Positions 25,512 through 37,521 of a stretch of DNA of 47,995 nt are shown here, piece by piece. Numbering within the stretch: position 1 is the stretch's first letter; each line of letters opens with the position of its first letter. The stretch is taken from assembly GCF_018555435.2 (NCBI RefSeq), contig NZ_JAFEJT020000021.1, positions 1 through 47,995 of the forward strand, read 5' to 3'. The notes under the pieces were generated by a model. That model made no database searches and was not told the DNA's origin. It saw only the letters and a program-made list of their open reading frames with translations. Position numbers and translations under genes: made by a program. This DNA comes from Bifidobacterium amazonense. GTDB lineage: Bacteria > Actinomycetota > Actinomycetes > Actinomycetales > Bifidobacteriaceae.

Positions 25512-25559
25512 TGGCAGAAATCGCTCACTGGGGTATGTGCCAGTGAGCGATTTCTGCCA
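25512..25559. repeat. Perfect 20-bp inverted repeat (hairpin 2 of 2)
   Basis: Bases 25512-25531 pair perfectly with 25540-25559, loop of 8. Its outer end TGGCAG and an inner TCGCT echo hairpin 1 (TGGCGG, TCGCT), 13 bp away, suggesting two members of one palindromic repeat family. Confidence 0.85.
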
Positions 25560-25583
25560 TGCACAGCATCCCGCACAATACGA

Positions 25584-25622
25584 CGGAAGCCTCCCCGCGC
25601 GGGATGCGTGGGGAGGCTTCCG
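25584..25622 (-). terminator. ATP synthase operon terminator
   Basis: Bases 25584-25596 pair with 25610-25622 (13 bp, loop of 13), 28 nt past the atpC stop. The following minus-strand sequence is only weakly T-rich, so termination may be partial; the two hairpins beyond may assist. Confidence 0.6.
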
Positions 25623-25650
25623 TTACGACAATGCGCGAGAACCGAACCGG

Positions 25651-25958
25651 TTACTCGGCGTCGGCGTCCGTACCGGCGGTGCGGACCACGTCGCGGCCGC
25701 GTTCGACCGCGACGGTGAGCTTGTTCGAGTCGAAGGAGATGAATCCGTCAGTGACCTCGAACACGTGGCGTTCGCCGGCCGGGTCGACCACGGTGAGCGA
25801 ACCGCCCTTGATGACGGTCAGCACCGGCTCGTGATCGGCCAGAATGCCCATCTCGCCTTCGGAGGCGGGGATGGTCACCGACGTCGCCTCGCCGTGCCAC
25901 ACCGGGTGGTCAGCGGCGACGATATTCACCTGCATCAAGGTCTTTGAGGATCCAGCCA

Positions 25959-25959
<1 letters not shown>
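25651..25959 (-). CDS. atpC: ATP synthase F1 epsilon subunit
   Basis: The 102-residue protein starts at the ATG at 25959 that shares one base with the atpD stop (TGATG). The N-terminal beta-sandwich is recognisable from 'VNIVAADHPVWHGEATSVTI' and 'GEMGILADHEPVL'. The C-terminal helical hairpin of E. coli epsilon is missing, as is usual in bifidobacteria. Epsilon is part of the central rotor stalk and tunes ATPase activity. It is the last gene of the operon. Confidence 0.95.
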
Positions 25960-28377
<2,418 letters not shown>

Positions 28378-28380
28378 GGG

Positions 28381-30060
<1,680 letters not shown>

Positions 30061-30163
30061 GATCACTCCTTGTTGTTATTGGTAAATCTTTGGGATCCCG
30101 TGGCGTCGCGGCGTGCCGGTTGGCTTGCCGTTCGCTGCGGCTGCGGCCGCGGGATATATGCCG

Positions 30164-30991
30164 TCAGGCGCTGGCCTGGACGGTGCGGTTCAGATGCTGG
30201 AGCTGGGCGACCACCGTGTTGTCGGTGACCTCGTCGCCCACCTGGATGCGCATGCCGCCGATCACGGACGGATCGACGACGGAGTTGATGTGCACCGGTC
30301 GGCCGACCTTCTTCGTGTAGATCGCGGTGAGCTTCTTGATCTGCTCGAGCTTGAGCGGGGTGGCGGTGGTCACGGTGACCATCGACTCGCCCATGTGGCG
30401 CGAGAACTTGTTGATCAGCCACTGGATGGTCTGCAGGTAGCGGCGGTTGCGCAGGTTGCAGGTCGCGTGTTCGGCGAGGCGCTTGGTGACCTTGTTGAGG
30501 TCGCTGGAGCCGATCAGGCTGTTGAGCAGCTTGGTGCGGGCCTCGGCGGGCGCGCTGTCGTCCGACAGTTCGGAGCGCAGGACCGGCATGCCGAGCAGCG
30601 CCGAATGCAGTTCGGCCAGCTCGATCGAGACCTGGAGCGTGGCGCCGGTGGCGTCCGCGTAGTACATCATGCCGTCCACGCCGAAGTCCTCCACGGCGTT
30701 GGCGATGTCGGACACGCGGCTCCAACGGCGACCGACCAGATCGGTCATGATCTCCATCGTCATCGGGTGCGCCTGACCACCGATCAGGGTGTTCAGTACG
30801 GCGACCTTGTCCGCCACCGGGCGCGACGGGTCGGTGAGCGCGCGTTCAAGCTGGACGTTGTGATCGAGCACGTTGGTGATCGAGAACAGCTCGTTCCCGA
30901 TGCGCCACGCATCCTCGCCCGTTTCGCGCAGCTTGGGTGCCAGCGAGTCACGAGAGACGCGATCTGCGATGCGCGATGCTTCTCCTCGCAT
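30164..30991 (-). CDS. atpH: ATP synthase F1 delta subunit
   Basis: The 275-residue stator protein starts at the ATG at 30991 (MRGEASRIADR) with a good purine-rich RBS (GGGAGG). It is longer than the E. coli protein of 177 residues, as is common in actinobacteria. The C-terminal OSCP/delta signature is 'VGRPVHINSVVDPSVIGGMR'. Delta joins the top of F1 to the b-subunit stator. It lies 62 nt after atpF and 103 nt before atpA. Confidence 0.95.
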   Translation of the reverse strand: MRGEASRIADRVSRDSLAPKLRETGEDAWRIGNELFSITNVLDHNVQLERALTDPSRPVADKVAVLNTLIGGQAHPMTMEIMTDLVGRRWSRVSDIANAVEDFGVDGMMYYADATGATLQVSIELAELHSALLGMPVLRSELSDDSAPAEARTKLLNSLIGSSDLNKVTKRLAEHATCNLRNRRYLQTIQWLINKFSRHMGESMVTVTTATPLKLEQIKKLTAIYTKKVGRPVHINSVVDPSVIGGMRIQVGDEVTDNTVVAQLQHLNRTVQASA

Positions 30992-31053
30992 TGGTCACCT
31001 CCCTTTCCTTGACGTTTGCGTTGCTGTGTGACTGGTGTGACGAACGGTCACGG

Positions 31054-31578
31054 TCACTTCTTGTCGGAGTCCATCTCGTCGAGCATGTTGTCGATCATGC
31101 TCGACTGCACGTCCGCGTCCTCGAGCTTGGAGCCGAGGATCTTGCCCGCGAGGGCAGCGGCGAGCGTGCCGACTTCGCCCTTGAGACTGACCATCGCCTG
31201 ACGGTGCTGCGACTCGATGGAGCGCTGCGCGTTGGCGGTGATCTGCGCCGCGTCGGATTCGGCGCGGGAGCGGGCGTCGGCGATGATGTGCGAGGCTTCG
31301 GCGCGGGCGTCGTCACGGATCTTGGAGGCTTCGACGCGGGCGTTGCTCAGCTGGGCCTCGTACTTGGCCTTCGCTTCGTCAGCGTCCTTCTTGGCCTGTT
31401 CGGCCTTGGCGATGTTGCCTTCGATCTTTGCCGCACGCTCGTCGAAGATCGCATTGAACTTCGGCATGAAGAACTTGTAGAAGAACAGCGCAACGATGAC
31501 AAGGATGATCAGGGACCACACAATGTCATAGACCTCGGGGATGAACAGATCGATTCCGCCTTCTGCCAGTGTCATCAT
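31054..31578 (-). CDS. atpF: ATP synthase F0 b subunit
   Basis: The 174-residue protein starts at ATG-ATG at 31578 with AGGAGG 5 nt upstream. One N-terminal membrane helix ('SLIILVIVALFFYKFF') is followed by a long charged coiled coil rich in Ala, Glu and Lys, ending 'MLDEMDSDKK'. A b-dimer forms the peripheral stalk. Position between atpE and atpH is standard. Confidence 0.96.
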   Translation of the reverse strand: MMTLAEGGIDLFIPEVYDIVWSLIILVIVALFFYKFFMPKFNAIFDERAAKIEGNIAKAEQAKKDADEAKAKYEAQLSNARVEASKIRDDARAEASHIIADARSRAESDAAQITANAQRSIESQHRQAMVSLKGEVGTLAAALAGKILGSKLEDADVQSSMIDNMLDEMDSDKK

Positions 31579-31636
31579 GAAGCCCTCCTTTCATTGTTGG
31601 ACATGGATCGTTGTTTCGTACGTCGTGCGACCGCTA

Positions 31637-31876
<240 letters not shown>

Positions 31877-31993
31877 CTAACGTACGAGGTGACGTTATAA
31901 ATCTTGGGTTCCCGCCTGCATCCCGTGTGGCTGCGGTTTGTTGTGCCGTCGTGCCGCGGAACGTGGGGGATTGCCCGGAAGAACCCGCTGGGG

Positions 31994-32806
31994 TCACTCC
32001 TCCGGGAAGCTCAGGTTGATGTACACGGTCGACAGGATCGCGAACACGTACGCCTGGAGGAACGCGACGAACGCCTCGAAGCAGGTCATCGCGAAGCCGC
32101 CCGCGAACCACAGCGCGCCCACCGGGACGCCCTGCAGCTTGTTGACCGCGTCGACCAGCCAGTACTGCGCGAACGCAAGGCAGGTGGCGACCATGAGGTG
32201 GCCGGAGACCATGTTCGCGAAGAGTCGGATCGTCAGCGAGGCCGGACGGATGATGAGCAGCTCGAGGATGTTGATCGGCGCGAGCAGGATGTAGACCGGC
32301 CACGGCACGCCCGGCGTGAACAGCTCGTGGCGCAGGTAGTGGCCGAGGCCCTGCGAGCGGGCGGCGGCGATCCAGTACTGGACCATGGTCCACAGCGCGA
32401 ACACCAGCGGCATGACGACGGTCGCGTTGGCGGCCATGTTCATGCCCGGCACGATGCCGCACAGGTTGAATACGAAGATCGTGAAGAACAGCGTGGTGAT
32501 CATCGGCACGTAGCGCTTGCCACGCGTCTCGCCCATGATGTCGTAGACGATCTTGTCACGCACGAAGTCGAGGCCCATCTCGACGACGCCCTGCCAGCGG
32601 CCGGGGATCAGCTTGGCTCGGCTGGCGGTCACGCCAAGCACGGCCAGCAGCACGATCGTGGCGACGATACGGATAAGAATGATGCGGTTGATCGCGAACG
32701 GGGTGCCCTGGAACAGGATCTCCGGGGGAAGAAAGTCATCGACCGACGGAAGATGCGCGCCCGTCTCGGCCGCCAACAGCAAACCGGTGCCGAATGAACC
32801 GACCAT
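31994..32806 (-). CDS. atpB: ATP synthase F0 a subunit
   Basis: The 270-residue membrane protein starts at the ATG at 32806. It has five or six hydrophobic helices. The essential stator arginine lies in 'LTIRLFANMVSGHL', the a-subunit signature. It forms the proton half-channels against the c ring. It is the first gene of the operon; no atpI gene precedes it, and a 350-bp gap with candidate control sites lies upstream. Confidence 0.96.
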   Translation of the reverse strand: MVGSFGTGLLLAAETGAHLPSVDDFLPPEILFQGTPFAINRIILIRIVATIVLLAVLGVTASRAKLIPGRWQGVVEMGLDFVRDKIVYDIMGETRGKRYVPMITTLFFTIFVFNLCGIVPGMNMAANATVVMPLVFALWTMVQYWIAAARSQGLGHYLRHELFTPGVPWPVYILLAPINILELLIIRPASLTIRLFANMVSGHLMVATCLAFAQYWLVDAVNKLQGVPVGALWFAGGFAMTCFEAFVAFLQAYVFAILSTVYINLSFPEE

Positions 32807-33123
32807 ATCACGCCTCCTGCTTCTTGTTTCCGGTGTCAGTTTAGTCCAAGGGGCAGGGCGAATGTGACGCTGCGGTTACTTCTTCCTCCCCCGTTCAGGG
32901 TCTGCGCAGCGCGGCTTGGAGTCGACGTTGTGCATTCGACTCCGAATGGCTGAAGAGTGATTATTGGCCCGTGTTCGGACAAATCGGCAAACCGGCGCAA
33001 AACCGCCACTTCTTCGGCGTTTCGTATGCGTGGGATTACTAGACGCCCGCCTAGCATATGTCTTGTTAGCGCTCACGGTGATATCCGGGATGCGGCTGTT
33101 CCCAGGTTCACTTCTTGACCATA
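32807..33123 (-). promoter_or_regulatory. ATP synthase operon leader and operator-like palindrome
   Basis: This gap of about 350 bp before atpB encodes no convincing protein. TGTTAGCGCTCACG at 33064-33077 is a 14-bp LacI/GalR-type palindrome centred on AGCGCT. In the leader, 32918-32925 pairs with 32936-32943 as an 8-bp stem with a 10-nt loop. A -10-like TATGCT on the minus strand lies next to the palindrome (about 33050-33055). Together they suggest that a sugar-responsive LacI-family protein touches transcription of the operon; this is inference. Confidence 0.4.
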
Positions 33124-33148
33124 ACCCCGTCCACGTTGTGGACGGGGT
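33124..33148 (-). terminator. metA terminator (probable)
   Basis: Bases 33124-33134 pair perfectly with 33138-33148 (11 bp, loop GTT), 9 nt past the metA stop. The minus-strand T tract is poor, so it may also act as a boundary hairpin. Confidence 0.55.
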
Positions 33149-33156
33149 CTTGTTCG

Positions 33157-34191
33157 TCAGCCGGCGATCACACCGTAGCCGTCGTGCACGAACGGCGCAA
33201 AACCATCCTTGCGCGGGCTTCCCGGTTCATGACGGATCGAACGGTCCGTGCCGAGCCGCTTCTCACGACGCAGCTGCGGGACTTCGGTCAGGTCGTAGGG
33301 CGTGGTCTGATACACCCAGTTCAGCCAGTTGCGCCACAGCAGGTTGCCGTGCGCACGCCAGCTGAACAGCGGTTCGAGCGACGGATCGTCGTGCGGGAAA
33401 TAGTTCTGCGGGAACGGCACGTTCGTCATGTCCTTCTTCATGTCGCGCTCGTACTCCTCGGCGAGCGTGTACTTGCCGTACTCCCAGTGGCCGAGCGCGA
33501 ACACCTCGGAGAAGTCGCGCGCGGCGATCAGGCCGGGGCCGGACTGCGGGCCCCAGGTGAGCACCTGCAGGTCGGGGTTGGCGGCCACGTCGTCCTCGTT
33601 CACGCCGGCCAGACGCGAATGTGGCTGCAGCGCGATCTCATCGAAGCCGTTCGTCAGGAAGCAGTACTCGTCCTGCAGATACTGCGGGAACACGCCGAAG
33701 ACCTTCTGCGGATAGTCGACCTTGCGCACGCCGTAGCGGTAGTTGAGCGCGCCCATCGCGCCCCAGCACAGGTACATGGTCGAGAAGACGTGCGTCGAGG
33801 CCCAGTCGAGGATGCGCTTGAACTCGCCCCAGTAGTCGACCTCCTCGAACGGCATGTGCTCGACGGGCGCGCCGGTGACGACGAAGCCGTCGTAGTAGTT
33901 GTCCTCGAACGCGTCGAGTGTCTCGTAGAACTTGAGCAGATGGTCGGCGGAGACATGCGTGGCCTCGTGCGTGGAGGTCTTCATGAAGTCGATCTCGACC
34001 TGCAGCGGGCTTTTCGAGATCAGGCGCAGCAGCTGCGTCTCCGTCTCGATCTTCTTGGGCATGAGGTTCAGGATCACCAGTTTGAGCGGACGCACGCGCT
34101 GGCGCTCCGCTTCGGGCTTCTCAAGCGCGAAGATGCGCTCCGAATCGAGGATGGCACGGGCCGGCAGGCCACTGGGGATCTTGATAGGCAT
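33157..34191 (-). CDS. metA: Homoserine O-acyltransferase MetA, predicted acetyl-CoA specific
   Basis: The 344-residue protein activates homoserine for methionine synthesis. The catalytic cysteine is Cys142 in 'YLCWGAMGAL'; 'GHWEYGKYTL' carries the His-x-Glu of the triad. Residue 111, in 'VTGAPVEHMPFEEVDYW', is glutamate. In this family Glu111 selects acetyl-CoA and Gly111 selects succinyl-CoA, so the enzyme is probably a homoserine O-acetyltransferase despite its usual 'succinyltransferase' label. Its substrate comes from Hom (8992-10305). It lies just upstream of the ATP synthase operon, but a hairpin separates them. Confidence 0.96.
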   Translation of the reverse strand: MPIKIPSGLPARAILDSERIFALEKPEAERQRVRPLKLVILNLMPKKIETETQLLRLISKSPLQVEIDFMKTSTHEATHVSADHLLKFYETLDAFEDNYYDGFVVTGAPVEHMPFEEVDYWGEFKRILDWASTHVFSTMYLCWGAMGALNYRYGVRKVDYPQKVFGVFPQYLQDEYCFLTNGFDEIALQPHSRLAGVNEDDVAANPDLQVLTWGPQSGPGLIAARDFSEVFALGHWEYGKYTLAEEYERDMKKDMTNVPFPQNYFPHDDPSLEPLFSWRAHGNLLWRNWLNWVYQTTPYDLTEVPQLRREKRLGTDRSIRHEPGSPRKDGFAPFVHDGYGVIAG

Positions 34192-34370
34192 GGTTCCTAT
34201 TATGACAAGGCGCGTGACCTATCCGGTCGTTTGCGCATTCGCGCACGCCGGAACAGGCGCAATCGGGTCCGACGCCGACCGTTTCGGCATGCGAGAGCAA
34301 CCGCACGACGACCGTGCGACAACCGTGCACCGACCGCACGCCAATGACCCATCCGGTGCGACACGCCGAT

Positions 34371-34398
34371 TTGACATATACCCATTCACCGGTAAATT
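34371..34398 (+). promoter_or_regulatory. tRNA-fMet promoter
   Basis: A consensus -35 TTGACA at 34371-34376 and a -10-like TAAATT at 34393-34398, 16 bp apart, precede the tRNA gene by 28 nt. Confidence 0.75.
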
Positions 34399-34426
34399 AG
34401 ATTGAGCTGTCTGAATGACAAGCCGT

Positions 34427-34500
34427 CGCGGGGTGGAGCAGCTCGGTAGCTCGCTGGGCTCATAACCCAGAGGTCCTAGGTTCAAATCCTAGCCCCGCTA
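34427..34500 (+). tRNA. Initiator tRNA-fMet (CAT), prophage attachment site
   Basis: A 74-nt cloverleaf without encoded CCA. The anticodon loop is CTCATAA. Initiator features are three consecutive G-C pairs in the anticodon stem (GGG with CCC) and an unpaired first base, C1 opposite U72. The T-arm is CTAGG-TTCAAAT-CCTAG. The phage integrase gene begins 101 nt downstream, so the tRNA 3' half is the likely attB/attL core and the insertion leaves the tRNA intact. Confidence 0.95.
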
Positions 34501-34510
34501 CTAACAGCGG

Positions 34511-34543
34511 AAGGCCGTCAACGTAATCGTTGGCGGCCTTTTT
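34511..34543 (+). terminator. Terminator after tRNA-fMet
   Basis: Bases 34511-34523 pair with 34528-34540 (13 bp with one G-U, loop TAAT), running into a T tract to 34543. It isolates the tRNA from the phage integrase. It lies past the att core and so may be supplied by the phage. Confidence 0.9.
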
Positions 34544-34601
34544 CGTATCCCCGGCGTTCCCCTCCCGGCTACCCTTCCACAGCGATTGACGATGGCGTGA
34601 C

Positions 34602-35426
34602 ATGGCTACTAAACAACCGGCGCCGCAATGGCGCGAATCGATAGACAAATGGCTGGCCTCACTGAGGGCGGCCGGCTACTCCGAACAGACGCTCAAGACG
34701 CGCCGCTACCAGATACAGGCCCTCAGCCTCGGCCTCGGCGGCAGCCCCTTGGACGTGACCGTCGAGGACATCGTCGAGTGGTACGCGGACCACGACTGGA
34801 AGCCCGAGACGCGCAAGAGCTCGCGGAACGCTGCCGTGTCGTACTTTCGATGGCTCAAGCACTCGGGACGGCGCCCAGACGACCCCTCCGAGGGGCTTCC
34901 CAGCGTGAAGCGACCGCAGGCGCACCCCAGACCATGCCCGGACAGGGTCATTCTGGCCGCTCTGGGCCGCGCAACCGAGTCGGAACGGCTGATGATACGT
35001 CTCGGCGCGGAAGCGGGCCTCAGAAGGGCCGAAATAGCGTGCGTAAGCTCCGACGACGTCATGGACGACCTTCACGGCAAGAGCCTCATAGTCCGAGGCA
35101 AGGGCGACAAGCAACGCATAGTCCCATTGTCCGACGATCTCGCCGCCGAGATACTGAAGCACAGGGGGTATCTCTTCCCCGGCCGTTGGGAGCCGCACTG
35201 CGAGCAGTCCTACATAGGCAAGCACGTCGGCGCGCTCCTAGGGGGCGGGTGGACGACGCACAGCCTGCGGCACCGGTACGCGACGATGACCTATCAGGCC
35301 ACGGCCGACATCTTCCTCGTGTCGAAGCTCTTGGGGCATGAGAGCGTGGAGACGACGCAGCGCTACGTCGCGCTGCCGGACTCGCGGCTGAGGGTCGCCG
35401 TGGACGCCGTCGCCTTGGGCGCTTAG
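34602..35426 (+). CDS. int: Phage integrase, tyrosine recombinase
   Basis: The 274-residue protein has an N-terminal SAM-like core-binding domain ('ESIDKWLASLRAAGYSEQTL') and a C-terminal catalytic domain. Active-site residues are visible: Arg141 in 'EAGLRRAEIA', Lys170 in 'GKGDKQRIVPL', His220 and Arg223 in 'HSLRHRYAT', His246 in 'LLGHES' and the nucleophile Tyr255 in 'TTQRYV'. It catalyses site-specific integration at the adjacent tRNA-fMet gene. The ATG at 34602 has no evident RBS. It is shorter than lambda-type integrases and lacks an arm-binding domain, resembling XerC/D-like phage integrases. It faces the lysis genes, with a terminator between them. Confidence 0.95.
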   Translation: MATKQPAPQWRESIDKWLASLRAAGYSEQTLKTRRYQIQALSLGLGGSPLDVTVEDIVEWYADHDWKPETRKSSRNAAVSYFRWLKHSGRRPDDPSEGLPSVKRPQAHPRPCPDRVILAALGRATESERLMIRLGAEAGLRRAEIACVSSDDVMDDLHGKSLIVRGKGDKQRIVPLSDDLAAEILKHRGYLFPGRWEPHCEQSYIGKHVGALLGGGWTTHSLRHRYATMTYQATADIFLVSKLLGHESVETTQRYVALPDSRLRVAVDAVALGA

Positions 35427-35587
35427 GTGCCATGTCCGGGCCGCAACCGTCTTGGCTACCGGCAAGCCCGCTCTTTCGGCTCACGCCTTTGCGACGTCCG
35501 CCGCTCCTAGGCTGCGACTTCGTGCCGCCGGTTCGATCGCACCGGCCCGTGGGGCTCCATGGCACGTCCCATTGTGCCACAAACGCG

Positions 35588-35616
35588 AAAAAGCCCCCAC
35601 CCTATGGGGGTGGGGG
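35588..35616 (-). terminator. Terminator at the end of the late/lysis transcript
   Basis: Bases 35594-35602 pair with 35608-35616 (9 bp GC stem, loop of 5) and a run of five T follows on the minus strand. It lies 8 nt after the holin stop and ends the late transcript. Confidence 0.88.
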
Positions 35617-35623
35617 TGGTTTG

Positions 35624-35893
35624 TCAGGCCTCGGGCTTGTCCGGGGCCTTGGCGGTGCGCGCGGCGGCCAGTTGGGCCTTTACCGCGCTGGCGCCGATCA
35701 CGGCGCCGATGAGGGTGCCGCTGGCGTTGAGCGTGATGATGATCTGGTTGGAGTACGGCAGGCCCCACGCGGGGCCGACGGTGCCGATGAAGGTGCTTAC
35801 TGCTGGCAGGACGAGCAGGCCGACCCATTTGAGCACGTCATAGACCTTGTTGGGGATGAGCCACTGGGGCACGTTGTCCTCGTTCATCTCCAT
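35624..35893 (-). CDS. Phage holin (Hol44-like)
   Basis: The 89-residue protein has a short charged N-terminus and two hydrophobic segments, 'VGLLVLPAVSTFIGTVGPAW' and 'IITLNASGTLIGAVIGA', then a charged Ala/Lys-rich C-terminal tail. Size, topology and position right after the endolysin fit the Hol44 holin family, which makes membrane holes that release or activate the lysin. The start at 35893 has AAAGGATAT upstream. Confidence 0.85.
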   Translation of the reverse strand: MEMNEDNVPQWLIPNKVYDVLKWVGLLVLPAVSTFIGTVGPAWGLPYSNQIIITLNASGTLIGAVIGASAVKAQLAAARTAKAPDKPEA

Positions 35894-35899
35894 ATCCTT

Positions 35900-37159
35900 T
35901 CACCAGTAGAGGGTTTCGCCGACGTAGATCAGGTTGGGGTTACCGGACCGGTAGCCTCTGATCTGCGAGACGCTGACGCCGTTGGCGGCCGCGATCGTGC
36001 CCAGTGTCTCCCCTGCCCTGACGGTGTGGCGTCGCGTGGTGGACGTGGTGGTCTTGGACGCGCCGCGGTAGGTGACGGTCTGGCCGGGGTAGATGCGGTT
36101 GATGTTGCCGCTGGGCACGCTCCACGCGGTGACCGGGTAGAGGCCGGTGCGCTGGGCGATCGCGCTCATGGTGTCGCCGGCGCGGACGGTCACGCTCGTC
36201 GAGCCGGACGAGCCGGACGACGTGGAACCGCTGGAGGCTAGGAGCTGGTTGACGCGGGCCTGTACCTCGTCGAAGCGGCTGCCGAGCAGCGTCTTGCGCT
36301 GTGGCATGTTGCCGTATTCGCCGCGGATGACGGCGCGGGCGAGGGTGTCCGTGTCGCCGGTCGGGGTCGAGGGCTTGGGTTCCGACGGGGTGACGGTCGG
36401 CGGGGTGACGGGCTTGGTGTCGGCCTGTCCGGCGTACTTGGCCCATGTGACAGCGTCGCCGTAGAACCAGTTGACGTCCACAGCCTGACCGACGCCGGCG
36501 ACGTTGCCGCTGCTGGAGTACTGCCATGCGGCGGCGAAGCTCCACGGGCTGACGTTGTAGGGCACGTTGCCGGGGTTGCGCAGGCGGTCGCCGGTGTAGC
36601 CTCTCGGGTAGCCGGCGACCCACAGGCCGTAGTCGGCCGAGGCGACGGCCCTCCAGTCGCCGGACTGGACGACCGACGCGCTCATGTAGATCATGGGCTT
36701 CACGCCCCACGCGGAGGCGACGCGGTCGAGCCATCGCTTGGCCCACCATGTCTGCGTGTTCCACTTGCCGCCCGGCTCCCAGTCGAGCACGGGGATGACG
36801 CCCTGATTCACATAGCCCTTGGTCTGACTGATGAACCAGTCGGCTTCCTTCTCCGGGCTGTTGCCGAGGTCGGGGCGGGCGAAGTGGTAGACGCCGCGGC
36901 GGATGCCGGCGTTGGCGAAGCCGGTCATGGAGCAGTCGGCGGACTTGTCGGTGTAGCCGGCGCCCTCGGTGACCTTGACGAACGCGAACGACGTGCCCGC
37001 GGCCTTCGCGGATTGGGCGCGGCTGGTGTTGACGCAGCCCTGCCAGTTGGACACGTCCACGCCGCTGTCGGCGGTCGCGATCGCCGGGGTCGCGAGCATG
37101 ATCGTGGCGCAGCATGCCGCGGTGAGCTTGGCGATGGGGTTGCCTTTGTTGTGGTTCAA
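35900..37159 (-). CDS. Endolysin: GH25 muramidase with CW_7-like and two LysM domains
   Basis: A TTG at 37159 with AGGAAGG about 8 nt upstream is chosen; an ATG at 37216, overlapping the previous stop, lacks an RBS. The product has 419 residues. Residues 1-30 are a signal peptide ('IAKLTAACCATIMLATPAIA'), so export may be Sec-dependent. The GH25 domain follows, with 'GVDVSNWQG' and 'IPVLDWEPGGKW' holding the catalytic Asp and Glu. Next comes a cell-wall-binding CW_7-like motif ('DTLARAVIRGEYGN'), a Ser/Gly linker, and two LysM repeats ('TVRAGDTMSAIAQRTGLYP' and 'HTVRAGETLGTIAAANGVS'). It cleaves the glycan strands of peptidoglycan at lysis. Confidence 0.95.
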   Translation of the reverse strand: MNHNKGNPIAKLTAACCATIMLATPAIATADSGVDVSNWQGCVNTSRAQSAKAAGTSFAFVKVTEGAGYTDKSADCSMTGFANAGIRRGVYHFARPDLGNSPEKEADWFISQTKGYVNQGVIPVLDWEPGGKWNTQTWWAKRWLDRVASAWGVKPMIYMSASVVQSGDWRAVASADYGLWVAGYPRGYTGDRLRNPGNVPYNVSPWSFAAAWQYSSSGNVAGVGQAVDVNWFYGDAVTWAKYAGQADTKPVTPPTVTPSEPKPSTPTGDTDTLARAVIRGEYGNMPQRKTLLGSRFDEVQARVNQLLASSGSTSSGSSGSTSVTVRAGDTMSAIAQRTGLYPVTAWSVPSGNINRIYPGQTVTYRGASKTTTSTTRRHTVRAGETLGTIAAANGVSVSQIRGYRSGNPNLIYVGETLYW

Positions 37160-37181
37160 AGGGGTTTCCTTCCTACTAAGT

Positions 37182-37204
37182 GAGCCCGCCGGTTTGGCGG
37201 GCTC
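37182..37204 (-). other. 9-bp hairpin between the small membrane gene and the endolysin
   Basis: GAGCCCGCC (37182-37190) pairs perfectly with GGCGGGCTC (37196-37204), loop of 5, just upstream of the TTG start. There is no T tract. It could slow the message or limit ribosome entry at the endolysin start, and it supports the downstream start choice because coding through it would be needed otherwise. Confidence 0.6.
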
Positions 37205-37212
37205 GGGTCTCT

Positions 37213-37521
37213 TCATTCGTTGCTCGCGGGGATTTTCGCGTGTTGGATGTAGTCGTTCATGGCGGTGCCGGTGCCGTTGCCGCCGAGGGCGGCGTAGGCG
37301 TCGTAGATCTGTTCGGCGGTGTGCTTGTCGTCGATCGGGCAGGCGCCGCGGGCGACGGTTTCCTGCTGTATCTGCTGCAATTCCCGGAACAGCAGGATGC
37401 GGATGCCGTCGCGCATGGGATTATGCGAGTCGACTTTGTTCAGCAGCCACGGGATGAAGGCGCCGAAGCCGCCGGAACCGATGATGGCGACGACGACGGT
37501 GATGGTGGAGGGGTCTGACAT
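37213..37521 (-). CDS. Small phage membrane protein, possibly a second holin
   Basis: The 102-residue protein starts at the ATG at 37521 with AGGAAA upstream. Its first 25 residues are one hydrophobic helix ('ITVVVAIIGSGGFGAFIPWL'); the rest is soluble and helical ('ILLFRELQQIQQETV'). Its start lies inside the 3' end of the RT gene, an 82-nt overlap, and it is next to the endolysin. Single-helix proteins in lysis cassettes can be holins, antiholins or spanin-like factors; I do not recognise a specific family. Confidence 0.7.
   Translation of the reverse strand: MSDPSTITVVVAIIGSGGFGAFIPWLLNKVDSHNPMRDGIRILLFRELQQIQQETVARGACPIDDKHTAEQIYDAYAALGGNGTGTAMNDYIQHAKIPASNE

Noticed and set aside
35527..35546. 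A T-arm-like GGTTCGATC sequence after the integrase
   Set aside because: No acceptor, D or anticodon stems can be built around it; it is only a small GCCGGT/ACCGGC hairpin.
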